The notes beneath the pieces were generated by a model, which was not told the DNA's origin, ran no database searches, and saw only the letters and a list, made by a program, of their open reading frames with translations. The position numbers and the translations under genes were made by a program. Below, in pieces: positions 33,341-45,782 of a stretch of 64,000 nucleotides of DNA (positions are counted from its first letter, which is position 1; every line of letters begins with the position of its first letter). The DNA is from Spinellus fusiger (Eukaryota; Mucoromycota; Mucoromycetes; Mucorales; Phycomycetaceae): assembly GCA_025094145.1 (NCBI GenBank), contig JALLLS010000042.1, positions 1 to 64,000 on the forward strand. The letters run 5' to 3'.

Positions 33341-36300
33341 ATAAGAGTATAAGTACCTGTTTTATGTCTACACCTTTTTTCTTCTTTCTCTTTCTCCTCC
33401 TATTTACCATTGCAAACATTATATAGGGCTAGGAGGGTTGATTCTTAATATGAAAACTCTCTGGTCTGAATGGTGTTTGTTATATGTGGCTTAATTTACT
33501 CTCTGGCCTATCAATTCCACAGCGTACCTTTAGGAACATGTGGTTGATAGCCATAGACTGCGGGTATCTTTCCTTCTCTCTGCAGTGTTGATGATGTGGT
33601 TGCTAGACATGGCTATTCTTTTACATTATAAGTATCCTGTCTGTTCCCCTCCATCCTAGGCATTGTAGTGGTTGTGATAGATGGACTGCATTGTGGCTAT
33701 TATATGCGGTAGATACAAGTGGGTAGCTCTAATACTTGTAGGCTCAGGATTTTTTAAGGTTTGCCCTTTTTTGCCTGGTCCCATTGTTGCAGGTAGTGCA
33801 GCAATGTTGTAAACAATTAAGAAAATGATAATAAGCAGTCTATTGCACTGTGGCTTTGTTATATCTATATCCATAATGAAGATAGAGTAGTTATAATAAT
33901 AAACAATGAAGAAGTGTGTGTATGTTTCACTTGCTAGGTGTACTCATCACACTGATTGACTTTGTAAAGGGCCTTTTATTTTATTTTTGGTAAATAGACA
34001 GTGAGTGCCACTTTAACTCTCAGTCTTACAGCAGAACAGAGTCCAGCCTGCCTTGCTTATTCTGCATACTTCCAATGGCCACCGCAGATTAAAAATGCTG
34101 TGTCTGTTGAGTACAATGTGTGCCCACTGCACAATCACGGCTCCTTCTGCTAATACCCAGACACTGTTTGCTATAGACACCCTTAAAAACAAACAAACAA
34201 TACCCACACCCGCACCTGCACCTGCACCTGCACCTGAGCCTGTACTGTCTTTAGTCAACACAGCACACTGGAGTTCAACAACAACGTCCTCCCTCATCCA
34301 CTCACTAGACAATAGACTCTAGAGTTATTTTTGTTTGGAAAAGAGGTTGTTCTTTGAGAAGCGTCATCTTCAACGTCATGAGTCATCTAGATCAACGTCA
34401 TGAGTCATCTAGAAACACAGTCTCAGTTGTTTGAGTCTATTGCTGCTTATTGCTCATTGCACTGGGATATACACTATGCTATTCTCTTTTACGGCTTTTC
34501 TTAATACACACCACAGACACCCTCAGAGAAAAGATAGACTCTCTACCACCAGTCTTCATGGCAACTCAACACCCACCACTCAGTCTTACCATGGACTTTT
34601 ATCAGTAACTCCTGTGTGTGCAATTGCTGTTGGTTATTCACAGACAAGAGTGGATTTAGGCCACAAACAACACACTCTTCTCTGTTATCTTTCAATGTTG
34701 ATGGTGTTTTTCTAGTAAACTCATTCTGTTCCTATTGTCAAGCAGTATTCATCATATTCACATTGCTTGGACTGACCAGGTTTCATTCTCTATCTACTTG
34801 TCTTTTGGCTCTTCACTCTACAGTCATAGTTAAGGAAGAGTCAATCCAGTTCTTTTTTATTTTATATCAGTACTTACAGACATATGATCTAATAGAGATA
34901 ACTTTGGTCGATCAGAATCTGTTGATTATCCAAGAAGAGTGTTGTGTATTTGCTACTGGATAACTACTACAGTGGGTACTCAAGACACTTTTTTGGTAGT
35001 TGTCCGGAGCAGATGGTACACTCCGTGACATCTTTTAATTGATACAGGTATAACCACTTGCCAAGTGTTAGAGACAGACAGTGAGTAATAGGTAGTGTGC
35101 CTTGGTATCAGATAGTATAAGAGATACTTGGCAGAAGGAAAACAGACATCAGACTACTTTGTTTATTTAATACATCACAAAGCCATCTGTACTGTGCAAA
35201 TGAGTCTTCAATCTAGATCTGTCTGACAAGGATAAATGAGCAATAAGAGCTGTAGTGCATTCTTATACTATTGCAACACTGTGCCAAGATGTCATCTCAT
35301 GCTACTAGTATGGATCTGCTCTGGCGACAACTGCATTGGAATAAGTGCAACCACTGATGTGTGTAGCCGATACTTTTGTTTTGCTTACGATTGAGATGTC
35401 ACTGTCAACTCTTCATCATGTCATTGACACCTCACTATTTTTACATCCCTCAAGTTGTTTCTTTTAGACTGTCATTAGTGGTCTGTTTATGATACACATG
35501 TTCCCTTGTATTGAATTCTTTACACTGCTAGTGAAGAATCCTCTCTGCTGGATATACATTATGTGTCTTCACTTGTTGGTTTATCTGGTACTTATCCAAA
35601 ACACAGACATCTGTTGGTAGAGTATTATCATGGCATTGGTCTTTATGTGGATCATATGTGTTATGCAAATGCTAGAAACAACATGAAATAATTATTCTAT
35701 AATCACATACACTGACATATTCTGATGTCTTGTTCTCTTAATAAGCTCTACTCTTGATACATAACAGAAGAATGCTAGTGCACTAGTAAAGACTCATTTC
35801 ACTGACTATGAGATGTGTTGGCATTACTCTCTTCTGTATAAGCGCACTATCCCTACCGATTACTTTGTGGATAGAATGTTGGTTGACTTTGGCATTGTAA
35901 TTAACAATTGAATGGATGTTATTAAAGATGCTTGTTGAGGGATGGTTGTGTAGTGTAAATATTCAGATAAAACACTATTCGAACATTAGGAAATAATTGT
36001 TAGATCAAACATAGATAACAATATCAAAATACACCAAGTGGAAGGTACTTATGAATGCAAAACTCAAATAATAATAAATGAATTCGCTGCTTACTTTAGA
36101 CGACTCCTCTAAGCTATACATTTTTTTTCTATGGTAGAGCTGTTCTAGTCAGCAGGATAATGAGTGCAGTTGATATCTAAGATGCAAATGAGTTGGTGAA
36201 TATCTTTATGGTAGAAACCATCAGTAGTTGTGCATGTGCCTATTTTTCTTTTTTTTTTCATTAAAACCAAACCATAGAATTGTAACTATTCACTGTTTTC

Positions 36301-37353
36301 AAGACTGCTTCTACACGAGTAGCTGTATGAGTGTGAGGATAAAGTAGGCAGACTGACTGTAGACTTACATCCATACAGGGTGGTTCTTTTGCCAATTCAG
36401 TGTTGCTATCACATACACTCTGTCTCTACTTCACTGTTATATTTCATCCATCTAGCATTGTATGGATGAATGTTCATGTATCAACAACAACAACTAGTTT
36501 AATGAAAGAATGAGTAAACCACAACAATAAGAAAGAGAAGATATTAAATGTGTAGTGCTGCTGATAGTATTGTTCGGAATCCTTAAGCAAAAAGTGTACT
36601 GTTTGGAATTATAAGATATGTTTCTCAAAGATGCAAAGGGTGCATCTGTTCTCATTATTTATGCTATTCTACATTACACACATATGGTATTACTATAATA
36701 GGTTTTATTGAAACAGGTGGCTAGGTATGTCTATTTCCAACAATATCATCTGTAAAAACACAACTCTGATAAGCATTAGATTGATTTATGAGTGCAAAGT
36801 GCTAGCAATAATTGTCTGTTACAAAAGACCAAGTGCCTGCTAGTAAGATGTTAAAATATTTAAACAAAACAAAAAATAACAAAATTAAAGTGTTTTTTTT
36901 ATTAAAACAATAAAAGTACATACTCATAGGAAGTGTAATTTTTCCCAGTACACCCCCTTCACTGGAGATGATACGCTGCTTACATTAGAAAAAGGCTATT
37001 TTTTTTCTTTTTGCTTTATAATCTATTACTATCTTAAAAGTAATCCCATCTTAGCATAGCTTGGCAATCAAATAACAATAAAGATATATCATAAATAATA
37101 CAGAGTGTAATCACTAGAAACTAAACTATTGAGTATAAGCAATAGGGCATTGATTAAGATAAGAAATAAATGAAAATCATAAAAAACATACAAAATAGCA
37201 TTTAAATGATATAAATCAATAGAATTCATATAAAAAAAGAAAAGAGGAAACATTAACTGCTATAGGATCGATTCTTCTACTCCATTATTTGGCCATCGGG
37301 GATAATACTTCCATAAGAGTTGGCTGCCCGTTGATAATTACAGAGTTTATTTA
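33341..37353. other. AT-rich region without a supportable gene
   Basis: Short open frames occur (34053-34322, 34431-34715, 34616-34963), but none has a recognised domain. A GCACCTGCACCT repeat sits at 34205-34235. A short block at 35905-36050 resembles 52145-52260. This looks like old, decayed repeat sequence. Confidence 0.5.
35905..36050 (+). repeat. Repeat R3, copy 1
   Basis: Shares TGTTGAG(G/T)GAT(G/A)GTTGTG(T/C)AGTGT(A/G)AAT and AGATCAAACA(T/C)AGATAA with 52145-52260, in the same orientation. Function and full extent are unknown. Confidence 0.5.
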
Positions 37354-37774
37354 TTATACACTCCACCCAGCCTTAAAGCTTTCTACTTTCATCACATCTG
37401 GTTTGCTATTATGTACATTGAAAGTATGACGTAGGTGGTATATGAAGGGTGTTTCACCTGACAATGGTAGACTGTTCAAATGATATGAAGTAGATAATTC
37501 GTCCAGAGAAGTATCTTTCTTGATAGATAACTCTGTATCTGCCTTGGTGTTGACCAGAGAGTAAGCAGTAGGCTTACAGTATCGACTGGCTGCTGCTGTG
37601 AACGTCGGATGCACTTCTCTGTGGCAGCTGCTTTTACAGTGATTGGTGTAAAATAAATCTTTTTTCTGTTTTTTTATGCAGAAGAGTCCACTCCACTAGC
37701 TTGTCTAGTATGCTTGTGTGTTTCCAGAAGTTATCTGGACAATGTTCGCTTGTTGTCACCACAGTTGCGGGCAT
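37354..37774 (-). CDS. Candidate unrecognised gene, possibly spliced
   Basis: On the minus strand an ATG at 37774 opens MPATVVTTSEHCPDNFWKHT and SILDKLVEWTLLH. A TATATAAAAATAAG motif sits about 25-35 nt upstream. Downstream a separate frame (37354-37614) reads NTKADTELSIKKDTSLDELS and ends FKAGWSV. A GT-AG intron between the two would be needed, and I could not fix its borders. No family is recognised. It could be a real small gene or a remnant of one inside repeat-rich sequence. Confidence 0.25.
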
Positions 37775-38809
37775 AATAGAGGAAATCTTATTTTTATATA
37801 GCGTAAAAATAAAATAAATGAATTCGGTAATAGCTGTAGGATAAAAAACAACAACAAGAGAGAGAATGAAAAGAGGAGAAATGAAAAAGGGAAAGGCTTT
37901 ATATACAGAAAAACAAGCATAGACAAAGAACAAAAAAATGGCGTTTTATCTTTGTTTTAAAAAAATACTATTGAAAATAGAAGAAAAAGACAAATGGATA
38001 GAAAAAAGTACCAAATCTTTTATGTTAGTTTATAATATTTCTTTGCCATTCTCTATTCCATTCCTTTATATATAGTAGTGGAATGAATGGAGAAATAATT
38101 GTAGTTGTTTATTAACTTAATATCTTTTACACCATAAAAATAAAGCTCTATAATAAGTAAGATGGCTATGATTACTATATTCACACCATAGGCAAAATCA
38201 CCTCAGCTTATTTGAATCGATTCTCACTATCGATTTTTCTATTTTTTCATTTACCAGAATCTTCTATGAATACAGTCTTATTTTATTATCTTTTTTGCTC
38301 TTATGTTAATTGTAAATATTTTGATAATATAAAAAGTAAATATACTTAGTAGAATACTAGCCATGCTATTATTCAGGGTGATTAACAAGGTACTAGGTAT
38401 GCTATTAAGTAAGACACCAGCCATTTTATTAATCTACCACTTGTCTTATTAAAAAAAAGAGAAGTTATTAGTTAACAAATCGTGAAAAAAAAAACGGCCA
38501 CGAGTGGGATCTAAATTCTTTTGAATTACCAAAGCTCACAGATACCAGAAAGTCAAAGCATATATACTGATGATATTGTTTGCAAAGAAGTATAGTGATG
38601 GAAGAGATGTATCCGATGCCTTTCAAATTCCAAGCCATCTTCATACTAGAAAATAACATACACCATTATTTTCTCTTTCATAAAACTACCTTTTTTTTTA
38701 ATAATGCCTCAATCGTACAACACTGTAAATTTTTTTGCTAAGACCCTTGAGGTGTATGGGAAATATATCAGTCTTATGACTTGTAAGCTATTCTCCATAA
38801 GGTTCTGAA
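37775..38809. other. AT-rich gap
   Basis: Poly-A/T runs and short stops in all frames. A short ORF at 38468-38659 (minus) has no recognisable feature. Nothing further is seen. Confidence 0.5.
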
Positions 38810-39560
38810 CAACAACACCCTGGTCAAAACATCTTGTATGTTCAACATCCCTGCTTTCACTGTAAGAGATATTGCAAAGCACTACAAGGAAACCAAACGA
38901 GTTGAATATTCAATCGATAGTGGTTGAAAGAGAAAACACAACGATAAAGCCCTCTGGTGGTTGAGAAGAACAGCTGTAAGTGATCTCCAGCAAACAAAAG
39001 AAGCTATCGGGACAAACATAACCATCAAGGTCTCAGAACCAACCCTAAAGAAGTACCTTGTTGAAATAGGCCTCTATTCATTCAGTCAATTGTTGAATCT
39101 TCTTATTAAAAAGAAAAACAGAGTCTTGATTCTAATGGGCCCAAGAATATGTCAATTGGACTAGTGAACAATGGCATACGATTGTCTAGTTGGTTAAGTC
39201 CAGAGTATAGCTGATGAGCCTTGATATCTTTGTCAAATTCAACAGACCAATTGTTAAGACCTTTAAGCCTGAGAATTTTCTGAAAGCAAGGAATTTTGTA
39301 GGTAATGCAATGATAATATGATGCTGTTTCAATGGGGAGGGTTTTGGGAGATGGATCGTAGTGGGGGTAAGGTAGACTCTAACAAGTATATTGACGTCTT
39401 AGGAGAAGCTTACTGCCTTGAGCTGGAGCGTCTCTTTCACCTAGACCCTGGAGTCAGTCACTGCTTGTAAGATAAAAATGCTAGACTTTATACAGTCACA
39501 CAATTAGAAAGGGTACGATTTTTCTTTTTTGAAATCCTGAGAAAGAATAGGCTTCACGGA
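38810..39560 (+). pseudogene. Tc1/mariner-like transposase remnant (plus strand)
   Basis: Broken frames read NIPAFTVRDIAKHYKETKRV, KRKHNDKALWWLRRTAVSDL and QQTKEAIGTNITIKVSEPTL, the order of a paired-type helix-turn-helix with the KHNDK...L linker of Tc1-like proteins. It is followed by a degenerate catalytic region (about 39340: FNGEGFGRWIV-like). Multiple stops make it inactive. Confidence 0.75.
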
Positions 39561-39639
39561 TATAAATGTTACAACCTCAAAACACATACTAATGACTTTA
39601 AATTCAACAAAAAGTTAGTTTAACATATTGTCTATAGTA

Positions 39640-40360
39640 ATATATATATATAGTTAATATTTTGTATGGCCTCCTTTGGCATCAATGACTGTCTGGTATC
39701 TATCTGTTATTTTTTGAATTTATTGTTATGTAAGTTCAATACCAAATCACTCCCAATCTTCTGCAATTAGAGCCTTCAAACATTCAACATTGGTAATAGA
39801 TACCCTTCTTTTATCAATTCGTCTTTCCTTGGCCCACCAGACGTGTTCAATTGGGCTCAAGTCAGGGATTTGTGTGAGCTATTAATCAAAGCTCTAAATT
39901 TGATGTGTCTCTTTTCCACCATGTTGTATAGCCACTTGTATGGCAGCTAACCCCATCTATTGGAATATAAATTCCCTGTTCTCTTTCTAATTCAATTCAA
40001 TAAACCATGGTAGATAGTTTTCTGCCAAAATATTGACATATATGTCTTGATTTACAATGCCATCAATAAAGACCAAAGACCCAAATCCACCAGCCCAGAA
40101 ACATTTCCAAATCATTAGGTTACCTTTCCCTTCATTTGGTTGTAGATACACTATGAGCAGCCTTGTAACTTTCTCACATCTTTGAATCACTCTGGTTTCT
40201 TCCTAAGTAATATTCTACTTCAAACCGTGACTCATCAGACTATACAACACGTCTCCAGTCCTCAGGGGTCCAATTGACTTGTTCCTTTGCCTAAAGAAGC
40301 CTTTTCTTCATGTTTTCTTCAGATAATCTTGGCTTGTGTGCTTTAAAATAGATGAATCAT
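39640..40360 (-). pseudogene. Tc1-like transposase remnant (minus strand)
   Basis: The frame at 39987-40190 reads GNLMIWKCFWAGGFGSLVFI and DGIVNQDIYVNILAENYLPW, the catalytic core of Tc1-like transposases. Upstream are NWTPEDWRRVV and SDESRFEV. Downstream are DLSPIEHVWWAKERRIDKRR and VIDAKGGHTKY, the usual C-terminus. Several in-frame stops interrupt it. Only the terminal inverted repeats were not located. Confidence 0.85.
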
Positions 40361-40845
40361 GCTTAAAATTGTATAAATTATAGGGTCATATACTTACTAA
40401 TTTTCTGTGACTATAGAACGCTTTTAGAACTTGGGAGAATACTTGTTAGATCAAACACAATCAATGAATTGTTTAAGATGTCGTTGTTGTAGGTGGGAAG
40501 AGTGCCAGTTAAAAAGAAATAGAACAAAAACTGCCACAGGTAAATGTTTATTTTCTGGACTTTACATGTGATTTAATTGTGTAGTATTTGATGGTTTCTA
40601 TCAACTTGATAGAAACGGGCCAGATATATAAACAATTGTTTCTTTTTTCTTTTTTTAATATTGTTTATTGTTTATTTTTATAATTAATTTTTCAAGCCGA
40701 ATTAGAATTGTCAATGACAAATATTGAGAACTGTCTAGTTAAAAAAATACATAAAGTGGCCATAGAGACCAGAAATTTTTATCATGCATGCTATATGCAT
40801 TCCTAGGCATAAGCCTTAGTCATGACAACTAGTAATTGATAGAAA
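40361..40845. other. AT-rich gap before the kinase pseudogene
   Basis: No coding feature recognised. It includes CTTGATAGAAACGGG-type sequence and T-rich runs. Confidence 0.45.
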
Positions 40846-42125
40846 CCAAGGATCCTGAAGTATTTCTAAGACCTGAATTCGATCCTTTGGCTCTGGATTT
40901 AACATTTTGTATATCAACTCCCAAGACCGACCTCGAGATACCCAAGTATGCCCCATTGGTTTGAACCAACTTGTCTTATCATTCTCTCACGAGAACGAAG
41001 GTATCTCGAGTATACATTGTCGTCTTCACTTGCAATGAACCAAGGATACTCCTTTGTTCTCATTAAATGGTATATTATTGCACAGCTCCATACATCCAAT
41101 AGTCTTGCATCGTACTTTTTTTGTATGAGGATCTCAGGAGCCATGAAGGGTGTGGTTCCCATGATACCTTGGCTGTGAGAGACCGTGCCTTGGTTGGCAT
41201 CCATCTTAAAATGGGAGGAGCATCCAAAATCGGTAATCTTCAGACATCCGTCTGATGTCAAAAGAAGATTCTCTGGTTTGAGATCACAGTGTGCTAAGCC
41301 AACAGAGTGGAGATATCCCACGCCAGACAGAAGCTGCTGGAAAAAGCAGTTGGCCTCTTTGGCTTTAAGCCCGGAGGAATACGGGAGAGATGGAAGAACA
41401 AATCACCACCATTGCAGTACTGCATCACCTGGCAGTAGGTGTGGACTCTGCACTTAATGGTAATAGGTCAAACATCTTAACCACATGGGCATGCTTGATA
41501 TGAAGAGTAGCATAAAACTCTGGTGCTATTTTTTGGGAATAGACACAGGTAGAGTCTTTCTTCTTTCTTTTTATTTCCTATGATAGTACAGTGCATCAGA
41601 TTAAATGTGCTACTTTTGTATAGATATTTAAATTACCTTGACGGCACAGACAGTAGCACTGCCAACAGCACTCTCTTGAAAAGAGACAAGTCTCACAGTT
41701 CCACCAGCTCCTTTTCCTAGGACAGTATCTTTTTCACTGTAGGCTGTCCAAGTATTCTTCAGAAACCACTCATTAGTCTCCCTTCCAAGAAAGGCGTCAA
41801 TCTCTCTGCGTTTTGATGCAAGTTCTTCACTTGTAGGCTTTTTGCTTTTAGAAATTATTGGGATTCTAAACTTTCTGGATCCGATTTTGGCCAGAAAGGC
41901 ATCAACAGTCTCTTGAAGAGTCTTCACCCAACGAGAGGAATTATCTTCAGTAGGATTATAATGCAGATAGTGAGAGTGAGAGCCATCAACATGTTGCTCA
42001 TATCGGTCTTTCTTCACATGGACAGGATCCAAGCTTTGTACTACATCGGAGACAGGCATAGGTGAAGTCCCTGTGACAGAAGCCTTAACATCAACTAGAA
42101 AATCTGGTACGTAAACGGAAGGCAT
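40846..42125 (-). pseudogene. Ser/Thr protein kinase (NPR1/HAL5-like), frameshifted
   Basis: Exon 1 (41637-42125) starts MPSVYVPDFLVDV and reaches the glycine loop GKGAGGTVRLV and AVK. A GT-AG intron (41578-41636) leads to EIKRKKKDSTCVYSQKIAPE. Frame changes are then needed near 41470 (to VMQYCNGGDLFFHL), near 41365 (to LKAKEANCFFQQLLSGVGYL) and near 40950 (to LIYKMLNPEPKDRI). The catalytic loop reads AHCDLKPENLLL, so the HRD Arg is Cys; KITDFG and GTTPFMAPEIL are kept. The layout resembles fungal nutrient/ion-homeostasis kinases. Three frame breaks and a changed catalytic motif make a pseudogene the best call; clustered sequencing errors are less likely. Confidence 0.82.
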
Positions 42126-42799
42126 AGCGATAATAGCAAAAGAGACAATAAAGGCAGAAAGAGTAATATCAATCAAAAAGAAAATAGGAAAATTTGTGGT
42201 GAAGAAAGTATGACTTATATACGGATAGAGAGGTGTATGTGGAAACTTAAAAGAGTATATCATGAGGCATACTTTTAAAACCCTAGAGAGAGAGAGATAG
42301 TATGAGAAGTGAAACTGAACCAATGATCAGTATAGAGTGTATCTGGACCCAAGTTGTTTTATCTTACCATCATAAATGATGAAATAGCTATAGGCACAAA
42401 TGTGCATAGAAGCTTTTGTAAGGATATAGGGGAAATGAAAGACCAATCAATTGTTTCGCATTTAAACACGGTGGCTATTCAACTTGCTTTGATTTCTTAT
42501 AGCATCGACTTTACAGATATAGACAATACCGACTTGAGTAAATTATTAAGTGAATAAAAGAATATTGAATTGTATAATCACTAGCATGTTTATTGGTATG
42601 TCCATTAGGATATTACTATAGAATCTGAAATACTGTCGTCTTTGATGTTAGATATGAAAGAAAATCCATCCAGTTAACGTATGGTTGAACTCTGCTCTTT
42701 ATTCATTCAACAGTGTACTTTTATACTATTTTAACGCACTACATCTACTAACTTATGATACAATGATTACATCTCTAAGATGTACAATCTTTTAGTTGG
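42126..42799. other. Gap between kinase pseudogene and Tc1 fragment
   Basis: Upstream sequence of the kinase pseudogene and AT-rich spacer. A short plus-strand ORF at 42354-42557 has no recognisable motif. Confidence 0.45.
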
Positions 42800-43135
42800 C
42801 TTCACTAAAAATGCCACTTTCTTTTTATGGAAAGTGGCATCACGAAAATAAGGTTAAGGCTGGGGCTTTGTGGGGGCCAGTATGTCATAACAGTTATGTC
42901 CTCTTTTTGATTTGGTTTCCTAGGCAATATTCTGGTATGGCAATTAGAACTATTCTCATGAAATACATAAAACATATCTTGATTGAATGTTTTATTGTAG
43001 ACTATCTCAGGCCAATACTCTTCCTTCAAGATTTTAATGTATTTGGCAGAGCTGATATTAATTACTACAATTCTAATATTTTGGAACCTTCTTTAAAGAA
43101 AAAACTCCACACCATTATACCCACACCTTAAGAAT
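42800..43135 (-). pseudogene. Tc1-like transposase C-terminal fragment (minus strand)
   Basis: The minus frame reads NSSNCHTRILPRKPNQKEDI and then MTYWPPQSPSLNLIF, equivalent to the catalytic NASCHTA...WPPQSPDLNPIE block of Tc1-like transposases. The rest is absent or unreadable. A perfect 11-bp hairpin (42811-42840) overlaps its 3' end. Confidence 0.75.
42811..42840. repeat. 11-bp perfect hairpin
   Basis: ATGCCACTTTC (42811-42821) and GAAAGTGGCAT (42830-42840) pair perfectly around the 8-nt loop TTTTTATG. It lies at the end of a Tc1 fragment. Confidence 0.85.
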
Positions 43136-43649
43136 CCTTTATTGGCCTAATGCTTTTTTTGGAAGAAATAATGACTCCCTTCTTTATTTATTTTAAACTA
43201 CTATGATGAAATGATAGATGGAAAGCAACAAAAACATGACTTATCAAGCCAAACATTTGACAATAATTGATCATTGGTCTAGTAAAATACTCTTTTGCTC
43301 ATACAATTAATTTATTTTCTTGTGAGTATTGGTTATATTAGTTTTAAGAAAAGACATTAAGAGCAGAGACCAGATCTCTTCATTATTATTTTTAGATTAT
43401 TTTCTTTAGAGTTTTGTTATCATGCCCCCATGGAAAAACCTCATTATCTTGAATTCATCTTGAGTCAATTCAAGGATAGCTTCTCTTGTTCATCTCAGTG
43501 AGAACAGTCTTTTGATGGGTGTCTTTTCAGCTATAAAAGTTTATTCTATTTTTATCTCTCAGGAATGACACATATAGCCATAATACTGACATTAGCTAGA
43601 ACAGATATCCAGTTAGATAATATTCATCTACACATGGCTAATACGTAAT

Positions 43650-43657
43650 TATTTATT

Positions 43658-43693
<36 letters not shown>

Positions 43694-43695
43694 TT
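43650..43695. repeat. TTTA/ATT microsatellite
   Basis: ATTTATTTATTT followed by ATTATTATT runs, then poly-A/G sequence. Confidence 0.8.
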
Positions 43696-43814
43696 AAAAA
43701 AGAAAAAAGAAAAAAAGATTGAACTCTATTCAACCTGTAGAAGATGAACTTGGAAACTGAATTGGTCATGATGATGTGTAATTCATCTATTGTTTGGAAT
43801 GACTTGCGATTCTA

Positions 43815-44249
43815 TTAATGAGTCAACTCCAACTTGTCTTCTTCAGTGATTCTGGCTCTTGATTTTATAAAATCTATAGGCCCAATAGGCCTGTTTTTCC
43901 TAAATGTATTCAGGATGGAAATAACAATCAGTTTGATAGCACCAACCATGACATCAATCTCTTCTAGAGAGAGGCCATTAACAACGTATTTATGCAGGAT
44001 GAAATTGTACGTGTCTTCATTTATAGTTTTAATTCTTCCATGACTTATTAGAGTCTTATTAGCACTATGAGTATGTTTCTTTAATATCTTGAAAACAACC
44101 ATCTCATTTGCATCGACCATGGCAGAAATCTCTTTCAAGATGCAACCATTGACATTACACTCATGAGGAATAGTTTTGTCTATGTACTTATCATCAGATT
44201 TTTTCTCTAGGATGTTTATGGGTATTTTCATTACCTGGAATATGTTCAA
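43815..44249 (-). pseudogene. Transposase DNA-binding-domain remnant (minus strand)
   Basis: A 144-codon open frame reads GCILKEISAMVDANEMVVFK and GLSLEEIDVMVGAIKLIVIS, two helix-turn-helix-like repeats separated by GRIKTINEDTYNFIL, in the pattern of Tc1/mariner N-terminal domains. It ends RARITEEDKLELTH. It lacks any catalytic part. The classification is by pattern and moderately uncertain. Confidence 0.5.
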
Positions 44250-44899
44250 TAGTGTTTTCTTTCTCAGTGCTGAGTTTCTTTTTAATCGCGATTATCTTCT
44301 TAGTATTTATTGTTTGTTTATTTGTAGTCATTCTCTTGTCAGACAAAGTAGATATTAAGTAATAGATGGAATAGATGGAATAATAAGAGTATAGAGAAAG
44401 TGATACTATGATATTTCAATTTAAAAATTTAACAATACAAGTTACCTATATGTAGAGCTGATGTTATGAAGTGCACTCAATATCTCTACTAACGTTATGT
44501 GGAATAAAAGTGAGAGATTTTAAAATAAAAAAAATCTGTATAATCCCATATAGTATAGTCATTAATAATTTATTGTCTTTTACTATTTAATTTTAATATT
44601 AAGTAATGCAAAGGTACCGTTACTCTAGTTATTATTGCCATTTGTCAGTTTTAAGATCATTTTCTACCTTTTTGTGTTTTGTTGTACTCCATAACTATGT
44701 GCGGTATTTTGATCTCTTTCTGACACTGCTGATCTATTATTCTACCCGCATTCTGTGCTCAGATATTCTTCTATCCCATAAATCACCAAATATCAAGCAC
44801 ACTTTATGCCAAAAAAAATAACATACGCTATTCATTTTTCTGTTCATAAAACTACCTTTTTTTTTAAAAAAAATAAAATAAAATAAAATAAAAAACTAA

Positions 44900-45330
44900 C
44901 TCATCCGACAGTGTAAACATCTTCACTGGAACCTCCGAAATGTATAAGAAGTCTACCAGTCTCGATACATGTTTATTCATTCTGTATGAGATGTTGAACA
45001 ACAACAACAACACCATGACCGAGGTATCTCAAATGTTCAATGTACTTCCTAACATTGTAGGCAGTAGTGTAAAGCATTTTATGGCGACAGGCTTGATGAA
45101 ACTAATGAGCTTTGACAGAGGCATCATAATCATAAGTCAGTATGGTACGGTATTTGACCATAAGAATTTCTTAGAGAAGAAACTTGGAGGTGGCGATGTG
45201 ATGGTATGAGGTTGCTTCAGTTTCTGTCTAAAAGAAGTGACACACACTCTGATCGCCAGCATAGGGTGGATATGCCAGGCTGTTATCAATATCAAGGGTC
45301 GCGATAGTTAGTACTAAACAATCATCAAAT
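44900..45330 (+). pseudogene. Tc1-like transposase remnant (plus strand)
   Basis: The frame 44940-45209 starts near LDTCLFILYEMLNNNNNTMT, then EVSQMFNVLP (HTH-like). It jumps to GGGDVMV*GCFSF at about 45188-45225, corresponding to the GGGSVMVWGCFS motif of Tc1-like enzymes with the Trp codon mutated to a stop. An internal deletion removed the middle. Confidence 0.65.
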
Positions 45331-45482
45331 AAAACCATTATTATATATTCTCTTCATTATTGTATGTAACTATTAAAGCCTTTAGTTTTTTAGCTAATGG
45401 TTCATAAAGTTATAACACTATTGGGATAAAGTACAAAACTAAAAAAAAGAAATATGCATTTAAAATATTCCAATTCTTTCTT

Positions 45483-45782
45483 TTGGTCTCTTTAACTTCT
45501 GGTGTTTTGCAGGTGATTGCCAACAGCACTCCGATGTTTACTTGGAATCTTCCTTTAAACCAATGGCATGACTGGATCTATTATTCTTACTATATCACAC
45601 TACCCACACACACACACCAAAAATGCGCCCCTATCTTCCCACTCTTGTGTAAAGTAGATCAGGCCAATGAGATCATTCAGTTCTCATATAAAGTAGACAG
45701 TCCCTGCTATGACCAGACATTTCACAGTCAGCTGGGGGGTGCAAGAGATCCACCAAAAGACAAAGCCCACTTTCAGGGCTGA
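45483..45782 (+). other. Unexplained open frame of about 100 codons
   Basis: The frame reads TPMFTWNLPLNQWHDWIYYS, then QANEIIQFSYKVDSPCYDQT and FHSQLGGARDPPKDKAHFQG before the stop. It follows a CAG that could be a 3' splice site (TTTTGCAG|GTGATTGCC), lacks an ATG near the start, and is more GC-rich than its surroundings. It could be a terminal exon or gene relic. I recognise no family. Confidence 0.3.

Noticed and set aside
33992..34000. ATAGACAG as a target-site duplication of the LINE
   Set aside because: The 8-bp match to the sequence beside the A tail (27608-27615) is short, and the LINE 5' end is not otherwise defined, so it is not used for the boundary.
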